Positions 40,452 through 49,426 of a stretch of 64,000 nt of DNA are shown piece after piece. The translations under genes were made by a program, and so were the position numbers. Origin of the DNA: Bacteroidota bacterium (GTDB lineage: Bacteria > Bacteroidota > Rhodothermia > Balneolales > Balneolaceae); assembly GCA_027621355.1 (NCBI GenBank), contig JAQCBZ010000002.1:59938-123937 (forward strand), in the 5' to 3' direction. Under the pieces are notes generated by a model. The model saw nothing but the letters and a program-made list of their open reading frames with translations, had not been told where the DNA came from and did no database searches. The stretch's first letter is position 1. Each line of letters opens with the position of its first letter.

Positions 40452-43243
40452 GTCGAGCCGTTGTGTATTTACTCGACGGAATGGCGCTTGCGTACCGAGC
40501 CCATTTTGCGTTTATCAACGCAAATCTTCGCAATAGTGAGGGGATTCCCACAGGGCCTATCATGGGATTTGCCAACACTGTCGAGCGACTCATGAAAGAA
40601 CATAACCCTAGTCACCTAGCTGTGGCTTGGGATACACATGCCCCGACCTTTCGACACGAAATGGACGCTGAATACAAAGCCAATCGACCCCCTCAGCCAG
40701 AGGAATTGCGCGTAGGAATCCCATTAATCAAAGAGATGATGGCGGCTTGGGGTGTCCATAATCTGGAATTGGACGGCTACGAAGCCGATGATATTCTGGG
40801 TACGCTTGCTTCGAAGGCAGAGGCAGCCGATGCGGATGTGTATTTGGTAACCCCCGACAAGGATTACATGCAACTCGTTCGTGATCATATCTGGATGATC
40901 AAACCCGATAATGCGAATGGAGGGTTTGTCACGATTGATCGACAGGGAGTGCACGATTATTTCGGGGTGGAGCCAGAGAAAGTGATTGATGTGTTGGCGT
41001 TGATTGGCGATACCAGCGATAATATCCCAGGGGTGCCAGGTATTGGAAAGAAGGGAGCCCCAGCACTCATTAATGAGTATGGATCGCTGGATGCGCTCTT
41101 GGAGCAGGCGGAACATGTGAAGGCCAAACGCGCACGGGAGGGATTGCTTGCAAATGCAGAACAAGCCAAACTCGCGCAAGAGATGGTGACCATTCATCTC
41201 GATGTCCCAGGAATCCCATCATGGAAAGAGCTTTCGTACAAAGGGGTGGCGGATCAGGATAACTTGGCGCGATTTTTTGAGCGAATGAATTTCAGGACGC
41301 TTTCTGCGAAGTATGGGGCAGGGAATGGGGCTGGGAATGGAGCAGAGAATGGATCTCCATCTACAACGACGGCCAAGGCAGCGCCGGTTGCTAACAAGAC
41401 AACCTCCATACCCCCAGAAGCCGGCACCCAATCCAACCTATTTGATGCGACACCTCGCACCTATACGTTGATTGACTCGTTGGAGGGGCTTGACAAGCTC
41501 GTTGGCAAACTTGATAGTGCCAGTGAGCTATGCTACGACACCGAAACCAGCAGCGCCGATCCGTTACTAGCTACTCTTGTAGGGATCTCAATGTCAGCGA
41601 CTCCAGGAGAAGCCTATTACATTCCTGTAAATGTGCCTGAAGGTCTCCAATGGGAGGAGGTTCGAATAAGGATTCAACCCCTCTTTGAGGATCCCGACAA
41701 ACTGTGGATTGCGCAAAATGCAAAATTTGACGACACCGTGTTGCGCCGAGCAGGTATCGAGCGAAAAGGGCGTATTTTTGATACCATGGTTGCAGCTTAC
41801 GTCCTCAATTCGAGTCAAAAACTCTCGATGGACGCTCTTGCTCAAACCTATTTAGGGGTGAGTACAATCTCCATTGAGTCGTTAATAGGCTCAGGGAAGT
41901 CCCAAAAATCAATGGCTGATCTTGCACCAAGTGAGATTACAGACTATGCCTGTGAGGATGCTGACATTACCCTGCAGCTTTTTCACCATTTATCTAAAGA
42001 GCTCGAAGCGGAAGGGCTCACAAAAGTTGTCGAAGAGCTAGACTTTCCTCTGATTCATGTTCTGGGGGTTATGGAAGGGCATGGAGTACAAGTGGATATG
42101 GGGATGTTGTCAACATTTTCCAAAGAACTCGAGACCGATTTGAATCGATTGGAAAAGGACATTTATGCCCTTGCAGGACGCGAGTTTTCGATCCAGTCCC
42201 CCAAGCAGCTTGGAGAGGTTTTGTTCACCGATTTAGGTCTTCCAACAGGTAAAAAAACCAAAACGGGCAAAGTGTCTACCTCAGAAGAGGTCTTGGTAGG
42301 TCTTGCAAGCGTACACGATCTCCCCGCAAAGGTGCTTGAGTATCGAGCGACGGCTAAGCTTAAATCGACCTATGTCGATGCACTTCCAGAGCTTCAACAT
42401 CCCGAAACAGGACGCATCCATACCAGTTACAATCAGGTTGTAGCGGCCACAGGACGACTCTCCTCATCAAACCCGAATCTTCAAAATATTCCCATACGAA
42501 CCGAGAGAGGTCGCGAGATTCGAAAGGCCTTCATTGCAGCGCCAGGTTTTCAACTCTTAGCGGCAGATTATTCCCAGGTGGAGCTACGTGTAATTGCCTC
42601 CATTGCCCAAGATGAGGCGATGATTGAAGCCTTCCAAAAAGGTGAAGATATCCATGCTCGCACAGCGCGAGAGTTATTTGATCTTGGTCCAGAGGATGAG
42701 GTCACTGCAGATCAGCGTCGAAAGGCCAAGGAGGTGAATTTTGGAATCCCATATGGAGTAAGTGCTTATGGACTGGCCTCTCGACTGGGGATTTCCAATG
42801 GAGAAGGTAAGGAGATGATCGACACCTATTTTGAGCGTTTCCCAGGCATCAAGACGTATATGGAAGAGACGATTGCCAAAGCAAAAGAGCATCGATTTGT
42901 GACAACACTCTCTGGGCGCAAACGGTGGATTCCAGAGATTGATTCCAGCAATTTTGCACGACGTGGATTTGCTGAGCGTACGGCGATCAATATGCCGATC
43001 CAGGGAACGGCCGCAGACATTATCAAACGTGCCATGATAAAGATTCAAGCCATGGCTGAGCGTGAGCAGTGGACCTCAAGGATGTTGTTGCAGGTTCATG
43101 ATGAGCTTGTCTTTGAGATCCACGAGTCTGAGCTGGCGACCGTGCCTCCTAAGATTCAAGAAGCGATGGAGTCTGCGATGGAACTCTCCGTGCCGTTGGC
43201 TGTCGAAATGGGCATCGCCGATACCTGGCTAGAGGCACATTAA
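40448..43243 (+). CDS. polA: DNA polymerase I with 5'-3' exonuclease and intact-looking 3'-5' exonuclease motifs
   Basis: [27 protein letters not shown] (Exo I), NAKFDDTVL (Exo II), YACEDADIT (Exo III), [29 protein letters not shown]. Confidence 0.97.
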   Translation: MSRAVVYLLDGMALAYRAHFAFINANLRNSEGIPTGPIMGFANTVERLMKEHNPSHLAVAWDTHAPTFRHEMDAEYKANRPPQPEELRVGIPLIKEMMAAWGVHNLELDGYEADDILGTLASKAEAADADVYLVTPDKDYMQLVRDHIWMIKPDNANGGFVTIDRQGVHDYFGVEPEKVIDVLALIGDTSDNIPGVPGIGKKGAPALINEYGSLDALLEQAEHVKAKRAREGLLANAEQAKLAQEMVTIHLDVPGIPSWKELSYKGVADQDNLARFFERMNFRTLSAKYGAGNGAGNGAENGSPSTTTAKAAPVANKTTSIPPEAGTQSNLFDATPRTYTLIDSLEGLDKLVGKLDSASELCYDTETSSADPLLATLVGISMSATPGEAYYIPVNVPEGLQWEEVRIRIQPLFEDPDKLWIAQNAKFDDTVLRRAGIERKGRIFDTMVAAYVLNSSQKLSMDALAQTYLGVSTISIESLIGSGKSQKSMADLAPSEITDYACEDADITLQLFHHLSKELEAEGLTKVVEELDFPLIHVLGVMEGHGVQVDMGMLSTFSKELETDLNRLEKDIYALAGREFSIQSPKQLGEVLFTDLGLPTGKKTKTGKVSTSEEVLVGLASVHDLPAKVLEYRATAKLKSTYVDALPELQHPETGRIHTSYNQVVAATGRLSSSNPNLQNIPIRTERGREIRKAFIAAPGFQLLAADYSQVELRVIASIAQDEAMIEAFQKGEDIHARTARELFDLGPEDEVTADQRRKAKEVNFGIPYGVSAYGLASRLGISNGEGKEMIDTYFERFPGIKTYMEETIAKAKEHRFVTTLSGRKRWIPEIDSSNFARRGFAERTAINMPIQGTAADIIKRAMIKIQAMAEREQWTSRMLLQVHDELVFEIHESELATVPPKIQEAMESAMELSVPLAVEMGIADTWLEAH
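41315..41350 (+). repeat. 3 x 12-bp degenerate tandem repeat in polA ([12 protein letters not shown])
   Basis: ggggcagggaat / ggggctgggaat / ggagcagagaat. Confidence 0.9.
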
Positions 43244-43289
43244 TTGGGCTCCAGCCCATCCAAGCGCGGGCCCTTGAATACTCTGCCTA

Positions 43290-44315
43290 TTAATACTCTT
43301 CGGGCACTTTGAGCGTATCGTAAATCGCCCGATAACTGTCGTAGCGCTCCTGCGTAATCTTACCACGTTTCACTGCCTCTTGGACGCCACAACCAGGTTC
43401 ATGCAAATGGCTGCAATCGCTGTACTTGCATCGAGAGCGAGGCTCCGTCATTTCGGGGAAATAATGCGATAATTCCTCCACAGGAATCCCCACCAGACCC
43501 AATTCCCGGATTCCAGGGGTATCAGCAATCATCGTCCCTTCCGGAAACCCTTTGGGTTCGACCATCAAAGCATACGTCGTGGTGTGAGTCCCTTTGCCGG
43601 TTGAGGAGGAGATAGGAGCGGTATTAAGCTCTAATTCTGGGTCCAGCGCGTTTAGCAGACTCGACTTTCCGACGCCTGAGGGACCAAAAAAGGCTGAAAC
43701 CTTACCCCCCATTTGTTCTTTAATAGGCTCCAGACCATCTTCTTGAAGCACGGAGCAGGTGTAGGTGGGTACTCCGATTTCGGCATAAATATCGATGACA
43801 CGCTGCAAATGCTCCTTATCGGTTCGCCGTGCTAAATCCAATTTATTAATAATGATACCTACGGGAATGTCGTACGCCTCACACGCTACAAGGCATCGGT
43901 CGATAAAGCGTGTATTCACCCTGGGTTGACGCGCAGACTGCACAAGCCACAAAAAATCGAGATTTGCCAATAGTAACTGGGATTGACGTCTCGTGTGAGT
44001 GGATTGACGAGGGAGGCCATTCTTGCGAGGATAAATGTACTGAATCATCCCACTGCCATCCTCCTCAAGACGAATATTGACCCAATCACCCACCGCAATA
44101 GGATGGGCATAATCTGAATCTTCGAGGCGTTGTCGACCTGGTAAACGACTTGAAACAACGGAATCGTCATCCACAAGCTTCACTTGCGTCCAAATCCCTG
44201 TGGACTCCACGACAAGCCCTTTATGCAAACCCTCTTCGAGTGGCTCGTTATCCATTCCAGGATTGGGTCTAGGTGTGATCCCCTCAGGATCTACCTGCTT
44301 ATGAAGCTCTTCCAT
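43290..44315 (-). CDS. rsgA: Ribosome small-subunit-dependent GTPase RsgA
   Basis: Permuted GTPase: INKLDL, GPSGVGKSSLLNAL, ADTPGIRELGL, C-terminal zinc motif CKYSDCSHLHEPGC. Confidence 0.95.
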   Translation of the reverse strand: MEELHKQVDPEGITPRPNPGMDNEPLEEGLHKGLVVESTGIWTQVKLVDDDSVVSSRLPGRQRLEDSDYAHPIAVGDWVNIRLEEDGSGMIQYIYPRKNGLPRQSTHTRRQSQLLLANLDFLWLVQSARQPRVNTRFIDRCLVACEAYDIPVGIIINKLDLARRTDKEHLQRVIDIYAEIGVPTYTCSVLQEDGLEPIKEQMGGKVSAFFGPSGVGKSSLLNALDPELELNTAPISSSTGKGTHTTTYALMVEPKGFPEGTMIADTPGIRELGLVGIPVEELSHYFPEMTEPRSRCKYSDCSHLHEPGCGVQEAVKRGKITQERYDSYRAIYDTLKVPEEY

Positions 44316-44382
44316 GTATATGCGTCATGACTACTTGATTATTCCCTGCGTTCACTCCCAGTGTTCATTCCCTGCGATTGAT

Positions 44383-46893
44383 TCATGGACGCGACTTGCT
44401 TTTTGGGGCATTGTCTTTGGGTGTGTCTTCCACGTGGAAAAAAGCCTTGGGATCTTGTACAACCTTCTGCTCCAATACAAGATCCAGCAATGGGTCCATA
44501 CGCTCAAGATAGTCAATGTTGAGGTCGCCAATCACCTCAGATTCGATTTCAGAGACATCTTTCTCATTTTTCTTGGGAAGGTAGACATGTTTGATCCCTG
44601 CACGCTTGGCCGCTAACACCTTCTCCTTAATCCCTCCCACAGGAAGGACGAGACCGCGTAGAGTAATCTCACCGGTCATCGCAATGGTCCCCTTGACCTT
44701 ACGCTGGGTAAAGATTGAGGCAATCGCACTCATAAGTGCTACGCCTGCCGAGGGTCCATCTTTGGGGATGGCACCTGCTGGGACGTGTATATGTAGGTCC
44801 CATTTGGTAAAGGCGTGCTCAGGGATATTGAATTTTTTGGCATGCGCCTTGAGATAGGAGAGGGCAAGCATGGCCGACTCCTTCATGACATCACCCAGTT
44901 GGCCCGTAATGTTGAGTTTCCCACTGCCTCGACTCACACTTGCTTCGATAAAGAGGATATCCCCACCAAACGGTGTCCATGCAAGCCCCGTAGACACCCC
45001 AGGAACTCGTGTACGTTCGGCGATATCAGAGAAGTATTTTTGTTTCCCAAGAATCTCTTCCACCTCCTTAATACCGATCGTCATCTTTTGAATCTCCTCG
45101 CTGGCAATCTTGGCGGCCACATGGCGGCATAACGACCCCATCTCACGCTCCAAGTTTCGAACTCCAGACTCACGTGTGTATTGATCAATCACACGTCCCA
45201 CTGCAGCTGGGGTAATCTTGATCTGAGATTTGGTGAGGCCATTCTCTTTGATTTGCTTTGGAATAAGGTATTTACATGCGATTTCTAGTTTTTCTTCCAG
45301 TGTATACCCACTCAGCTGGATGATCTCCATTCGGTCCCTGAGAGGGGCTGGAATGGTATCCAACGAATTAGCTGTGGCAATAAACATCACCTTGCTCAAG
45401 TCGTAATCCAACTCGAGATAGTTATCACTAAACGTATTGTTTTGTTCCGGATCCAAGACCTCCAATAGCGCAGAGGTTGGATCCCCCCGGAAATCAGCTC
45501 CAACCTTATCAATCTCATCCAGCATTAAGACTGGATTGCCTTTGCCCGCCTTTTTCATCGCGCGCAAGATTCTCCCAGGCATCGCTCCAATGTACGTCTT
45601 ACGATGGCCTCGGATTTCGGCTTCATCATGGATCCCGCCCAGCGAGAATCGCTCAAACTCGCGATTTAGTGAGCGTGCTATCGATTTTCCAAGGGACGTT
45701 TTCCCCACCCCTGGAGGGCCATAAAAGCACAAAATAGGCGCTTTCATGTCTTGCTTGAGTTTGAGCACTGCTAAATACTCGATAATGCGCTTTTTGACCT
45801 TCTCGAGTCCATAATGGTCCTCATCCAACGCCTTTTGAGCTTGCTTCAAATCGATGGAGTCTTTGGAATATTCCTCCCATGGAAGGTCCAAAATCCATTC
45901 AATGTAATTATGAGTGACGCCATAATTTGGTGACGCACTTGGTGTCATCTCCAGGCGTTGGAGTTCCTTTTCTGCCACTTCACGTGCCGAATCGGGTAGC
46001 CCTTTCTTTTCTTTGAGACGCTCACGAAGCTTCACCACTTCCTGCTGCTCAGAGTCCTCGCCGAGTGCCTCTTGAATCGCTTTTAGTTGCTGTCGTAAAT
46101 AAAAATCACGCTGCTGGTCATCGATTTCAGTTTTGACCTTACTGCGGATTTCTTCGCTCAGACTCAATACTTGAAGCTCTTTGTTGAGATGCTCCATCAC
46201 TTTTTCCATCCGTTTGGAAAACGATGGTAGATCCAACAACGATTGTTTTTCATCGAGTCCCACTTGGAGATTCGACGAAATAAAGTTGAGCAAAAACGAG
46301 GGGCTGGAAATATTATTGATTGCAATGGCCGCTTCAGAGGGAATATTCGGCGATAAATTCACAATCTTGGTCGCAGCCTCTTTTACCGATCGAATGGCTG
46401 CATCGAGCTCAACCCCTTTGAGATCCATCTCTTGAGCAACACTTGATACATCTGCGCGGTAATAGGGATCCTTTTGTGTAAAGGCATCCAATTGAATTAT
46501 ACTAGTGCCCTGGATTACAATGCTCTTGCTGCCATCTGGCATTTTGATGAGCTTCATGATTTGCGCCGCCGTCCCGGTGCGGTAAAGATCATCTTCGGAA
46601 GGATCTTCCTTATTTTCATCCTTTTGGGAGACCACACCAATCATTTTGTCACTTTCATAGGCTTCCTTCACAAGCGCCAACGATTTATCTCGCCCCACGG
46701 TAATGGGAACCACCACGCCAGGGAATAGCACCGTGTTTTTCAGCGGAAGAATCGGCAGATTCTCCGGCACCTTGGATTCAGAGAGGACACGCTCTTCTTC
46801 CTCACTTAACAGCGGAATTGCCTGCTCAAAGTCGTTAAAGTCATCTTCAGATCCATCCAATTGGACAGTCCAGGGGGATTTAATATCTATCAT
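44383..46893 (-). CDS. lon: Lon protease (ORF extends to 46971; start at MIDIKSPW preferred)
   Basis: LPILPLKNTVLFPGVVVPI, CFYGPPGVGKTSLGKSIARSLNREF, PKDGPSAGVALMSA (catalytic Ser), KEKVLAAKRAGIKHVYLP. Confidence 0.96.
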   Translation of the reverse strand: MIDIKSPWTVQLDGSEDDFNDFEQAIPLLSEEEERVLSESKVPENLPILPLKNTVLFPGVVVPITVGRDKSLALVKEAYESDKMIGVVSQKDENKEDPSEDDLYRTGTAAQIMKLIKMPDGSKSIVIQGTSIIQLDAFTQKDPYYRADVSSVAQEMDLKGVELDAAIRSVKEAATKIVNLSPNIPSEAAIAINNISSPSFLLNFISSNLQVGLDEKQSLLDLPSFSKRMEKVMEHLNKELQVLSLSEEIRSKVKTEIDDQQRDFYLRQQLKAIQEALGEDSEQQEVVKLRERLKEKKGLPDSAREVAEKELQRLEMTPSASPNYGVTHNYIEWILDLPWEEYSKDSIDLKQAQKALDEDHYGLEKVKKRIIEYLAVLKLKQDMKAPILCFYGPPGVGKTSLGKSIARSLNREFERFSLGGIHDEAEIRGHRKTYIGAMPGRILRAMKKAGKGNPVLMLDEIDKVGADFRGDPTSALLEVLDPEQNNTFSDNYLELDYDLSKVMFIATANSLDTIPAPLRDRMEIIQLSGYTLEEKLEIACKYLIPKQIKENGLTKSQIKITPAAVGRVIDQYTRESGVRNLEREMGSLCRHVAAKIASEEIQKMTIGIKEVEEILGKQKYFSDIAERTRVPGVSTGLAWTPFGGDILFIEASVSRGSGKLNITGQLGDVMKESAMLALSYLKAHAKKFNIPEHAFTKWDLHIHVPAGAIPKDGPSAGVALMSAIASIFTQRKVKGTIAMTGEITLRGLVLPVGGIKEKVLAAKRAGIKHVYLPKKNEKDVSEIESEVIGDLNIDYLERMDPLLDLVLEQKVVQDPKAFFHVEDTPKDNAPKSKSRP

Positions 46894-46954
46894 AGTCTTT
46901 TTGTTGTCCCTAGGTGTATGCAAACGGTACGCCAAAGCACCGCAAAGCATGACA

Positions 46955-49423
46955 CTATGACATATCGTCATCTACCAAGGTCAATTTGGCTGCCCGAAGA
47001 AGCAGCGTTTTTTGACCTCTGTGCTGAAAAAAGACAACGACGCGCGCTTCTGCACCCGTTCCGGAACGAGAAACGATTTTTCCAACCCCAAAGGCTGCGT
47101 GCTTCACCACAGCCCCTGCATAAAAGGGATCGCCCCCGCCAGATGATCCACCGCCATATGATCCTGATGCGCTTGTACGGCTAGCACCCCCGCCTGCCAT
47201 TCCACTCCCACCTGCTGGATCATCGTACTCGATGTGAAGGCCTTGTTTTCGTGCTGATTTAGGTTTAGCACCCGATATTCGCAAGTCGGGAGGCAAGTCT
47301 GCCAGAGATGGGCGTTTTTGGCCCGATCCTACACCCGACCCAGCCCCAAAGCCAGCCCCATCACCCGACTCAGCCCCATCATGCTCAACGGTCAAATCAA
47401 AACGATCCCTCTTCTGTTTAATCGTCGCTCCTGACTCAGTCTGTACCACGCCTGGATTCACCTCATCCAAAAATCGTGATCTCAACTGCACGGTTTCATC
47501 TCCAAAACGGTACCTCATTCGACAGGTGCTAAAAAACAACCTCGACTCTGCTCGTGTGATCGCCACATAGAACAACCGACGCTCCTCCTCAAGGTTTTGC
47601 TCCTCACCCTCACGAGCCCCCATCGGGAACAATTCCTCCTCCAGCCCCACAATGAACACCACCGGAAACTCCAATCCCTTGGACGCATGCACGGTCATCA
47701 GCGTAATCGCAGGTTTGTTCTCGTCATACTTGTCGGTATCGGTGATCAACGAAATCTCCTGCAAGAACGACGCCAAGGAGCCATTCGGATTCTGTTCTTG
47801 ATAATAGGCCATCGCATTTTGAAGCTCGATAATATTATCGCGCCGAGTCAGCGATTCGTGGGATCCTTCTTCAATAAGTGCCTTGATGTAGCCACTCTTC
47901 TCCAAGACTTTGCGCGCGACATCCAACAAATGAACGCCATCCTCCAGCTCCTGCTGCAACTCCTCAATCATGGCCCGAAAAGCCTGAATCCGTGGAATGG
48001 CTGGCTTTGGAAGGGTGAGTTTTGGACCCTGAGCCCCCGACTCAGACCCTACCTGCGCAAGGACATCCCACACGGCTACACCCGTGGCTCTACTTTGGTT
48101 GAGTAATTCTTGCAACGTCTTGGCGCCAATGCCTCGGCTTGGTTCATTAATAATGCGCAACAACGACTGTTCATCACGCGGGTTGACCAGAAGCGTCAAA
48201 TACGCCACCACATCCTTAATCTCCTTGCGCTGATAGAACGACAACCCACCCACCAATTGATAGGGGAGCCCTTGGCGCCGCAGCGACTCCTCAAAAACTC
48301 GTGACTGGGCATTGGTTCTATACAAAATGGCAAACTCATTATAGGAGAATCCAAACCGAGCATGGAGTTCCTCAATCTTCTGAGCCACTCGCATGGCTTC
48401 CTCGCGCTCGTTCATGTGCTCCATCAACACGACCGCCTCTCCCTCCTGATTTGCTGTCCATAGGGTCTTGGAGAGTTGCTTCTTGTTATGCTTGATGATG
48501 GAATCGGCACACGACAAAATGTGCTTTGTCGATCGGTAATTTTGCTCTAGCGGAATCTCAAATGCGTCGGCATAATCGTTCTTGAAATCGAGAATATTGC
48601 GAATATCCGCCCCTCGAAACGCATAAATACTTTGTGCATCATCGCCCACAACACAGATATTCGCCTTCCGCCCAGCCAACATCTTGGTCACCGTGTACTG
48701 CGCATGATTGGTATCCTGATATTCATCAATCAAAATGTACTTAAACAACATTTTGTACTTCTCTAGGATATCTCCACGCTCCTGGAACAGTTTAATAGGC
48801 TTGACCAACAGATCATCAAAGTCCATCGCATTCCCCGCCAACAACCGTTGCTCGTAGTGTGCATACACTTGCTGGGTAATCTCATCCAAGGTGCTACGAG
48901 CGTGCTTTTGTTGGTATACCTCAGGGGTGATGAGTTGGTTCTTAGCATCCGAAATCCGTCGTTGAATCGCTCGCGGTCGAACCAATTTAGGATCGTGCTT
49001 GAGCTCAACAAGGATTCGTTTGATCACAGCCTCCGAATCGGACGTGTCATAAATGGAAAACTGCTTGGTGTACCCAATGGCTTCGCCCTCAAAACGCATG
49101 ATTTTGGCAAAAATGCTATGGAATGTACCCATCCAGAGTCGATTGGCCCTTTGGGGGACTAATGACGAGATCCTTGTGAGCATCTCGCGTGCCGCCTTGT
49201 TGGTAAAAGTGAGGGCTAGAATTTGCTCTGGTGCAGCTAGCTCTTGCTCCAAAATGTAGGCAATACGATAGGTTAGGACACGAGTTTTTCCACTGCCTGC
49301 CCCTGCGATAATAAGTAATGGACCCTCGGTGTGTGTGACGGCTTGGCGTTGCGGCTCATTGAGTTCGGCAAGAAAATCAGGGCCAGCGGAAGGGGTTGTC
49401 ATAGCACGGAGCTCCGTTGACAT
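46955..49423 (-). CDS. pcrA: UvrD/PcrA-family SF1 DNA helicase
   Basis: LNEPQRQAVTHTEGPLLIIAGAGSGKTRVLTYRIAYIL, DEYQDTNHAQY, VVGDDAQSIYAFRGADIRNIL, TVHASKGLEFPVVFIVGLEE. Confidence 0.95.
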   Translation of the reverse strand: MSTELRAMTTPSAGPDFLAELNEPQRQAVTHTEGPLLIIAGAGSGKTRVLTYRIAYILEQELAAPEQILALTFTNKAAREMLTRISSLVPQRANRLWMGTFHSIFAKIMRFEGEAIGYTKQFSIYDTSDSEAVIKRILVELKHDPKLVRPRAIQRRISDAKNQLITPEVYQQKHARSTLDEITQQVYAHYEQRLLAGNAMDFDDLLVKPIKLFQERGDILEKYKMLFKYILIDEYQDTNHAQYTVTKMLAGRKANICVVGDDAQSIYAFRGADIRNILDFKNDYADAFEIPLEQNYRSTKHILSCADSIIKHNKKQLSKTLWTANQEGEAVVLMEHMNEREEAMRVAQKIEELHARFGFSYNEFAILYRTNAQSRVFEESLRRQGLPYQLVGGLSFYQRKEIKDVVAYLTLLVNPRDEQSLLRIINEPSRGIGAKTLQELLNQSRATGVAVWDVLAQVGSESGAQGPKLTLPKPAIPRIQAFRAMIEELQQELEDGVHLLDVARKVLEKSGYIKALIEEGSHESLTRRDNIIELQNAMAYYQEQNPNGSLASFLQEISLITDTDKYDENKPAITLMTVHASKGLEFPVVFIVGLEEELFPMGAREGEEQNLEEERRLFYVAITRAESRLFFSTCRMRYRFGDETVQLRSRFLDEVNPGVVQTESGATIKQKRDRFDLTVEHDGAESGDGAGFGAGSGVGSGQKRPSLADLPPDLRISGAKPKSARKQGLHIEYDDPAGGSGMAGGGASRTSASGSYGGGSSGGGDPFYAGAVVKHAAFGVGKIVSRSGTGAEARVVVFFQHRGQKTLLLRAAKLTLVDDDMS

Positions 49424-49426
49424 GGA

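Noticed and set aside
43245-43258. TGGGCT-CC-AGCCCA hairpin between convergent polA and rsgA as a bidirectional terminator
   Set aside because: Only a 2-nt loop as drawn and no clear T-tract on either side.
44428-44439. 12-bp palindrome TTCCACGTGGAA near the 3' end of lon as parS
   Set aside because: Only about 12/16 match to parS consensus and inside coding sequence; not convincing without ParB ChIP data.
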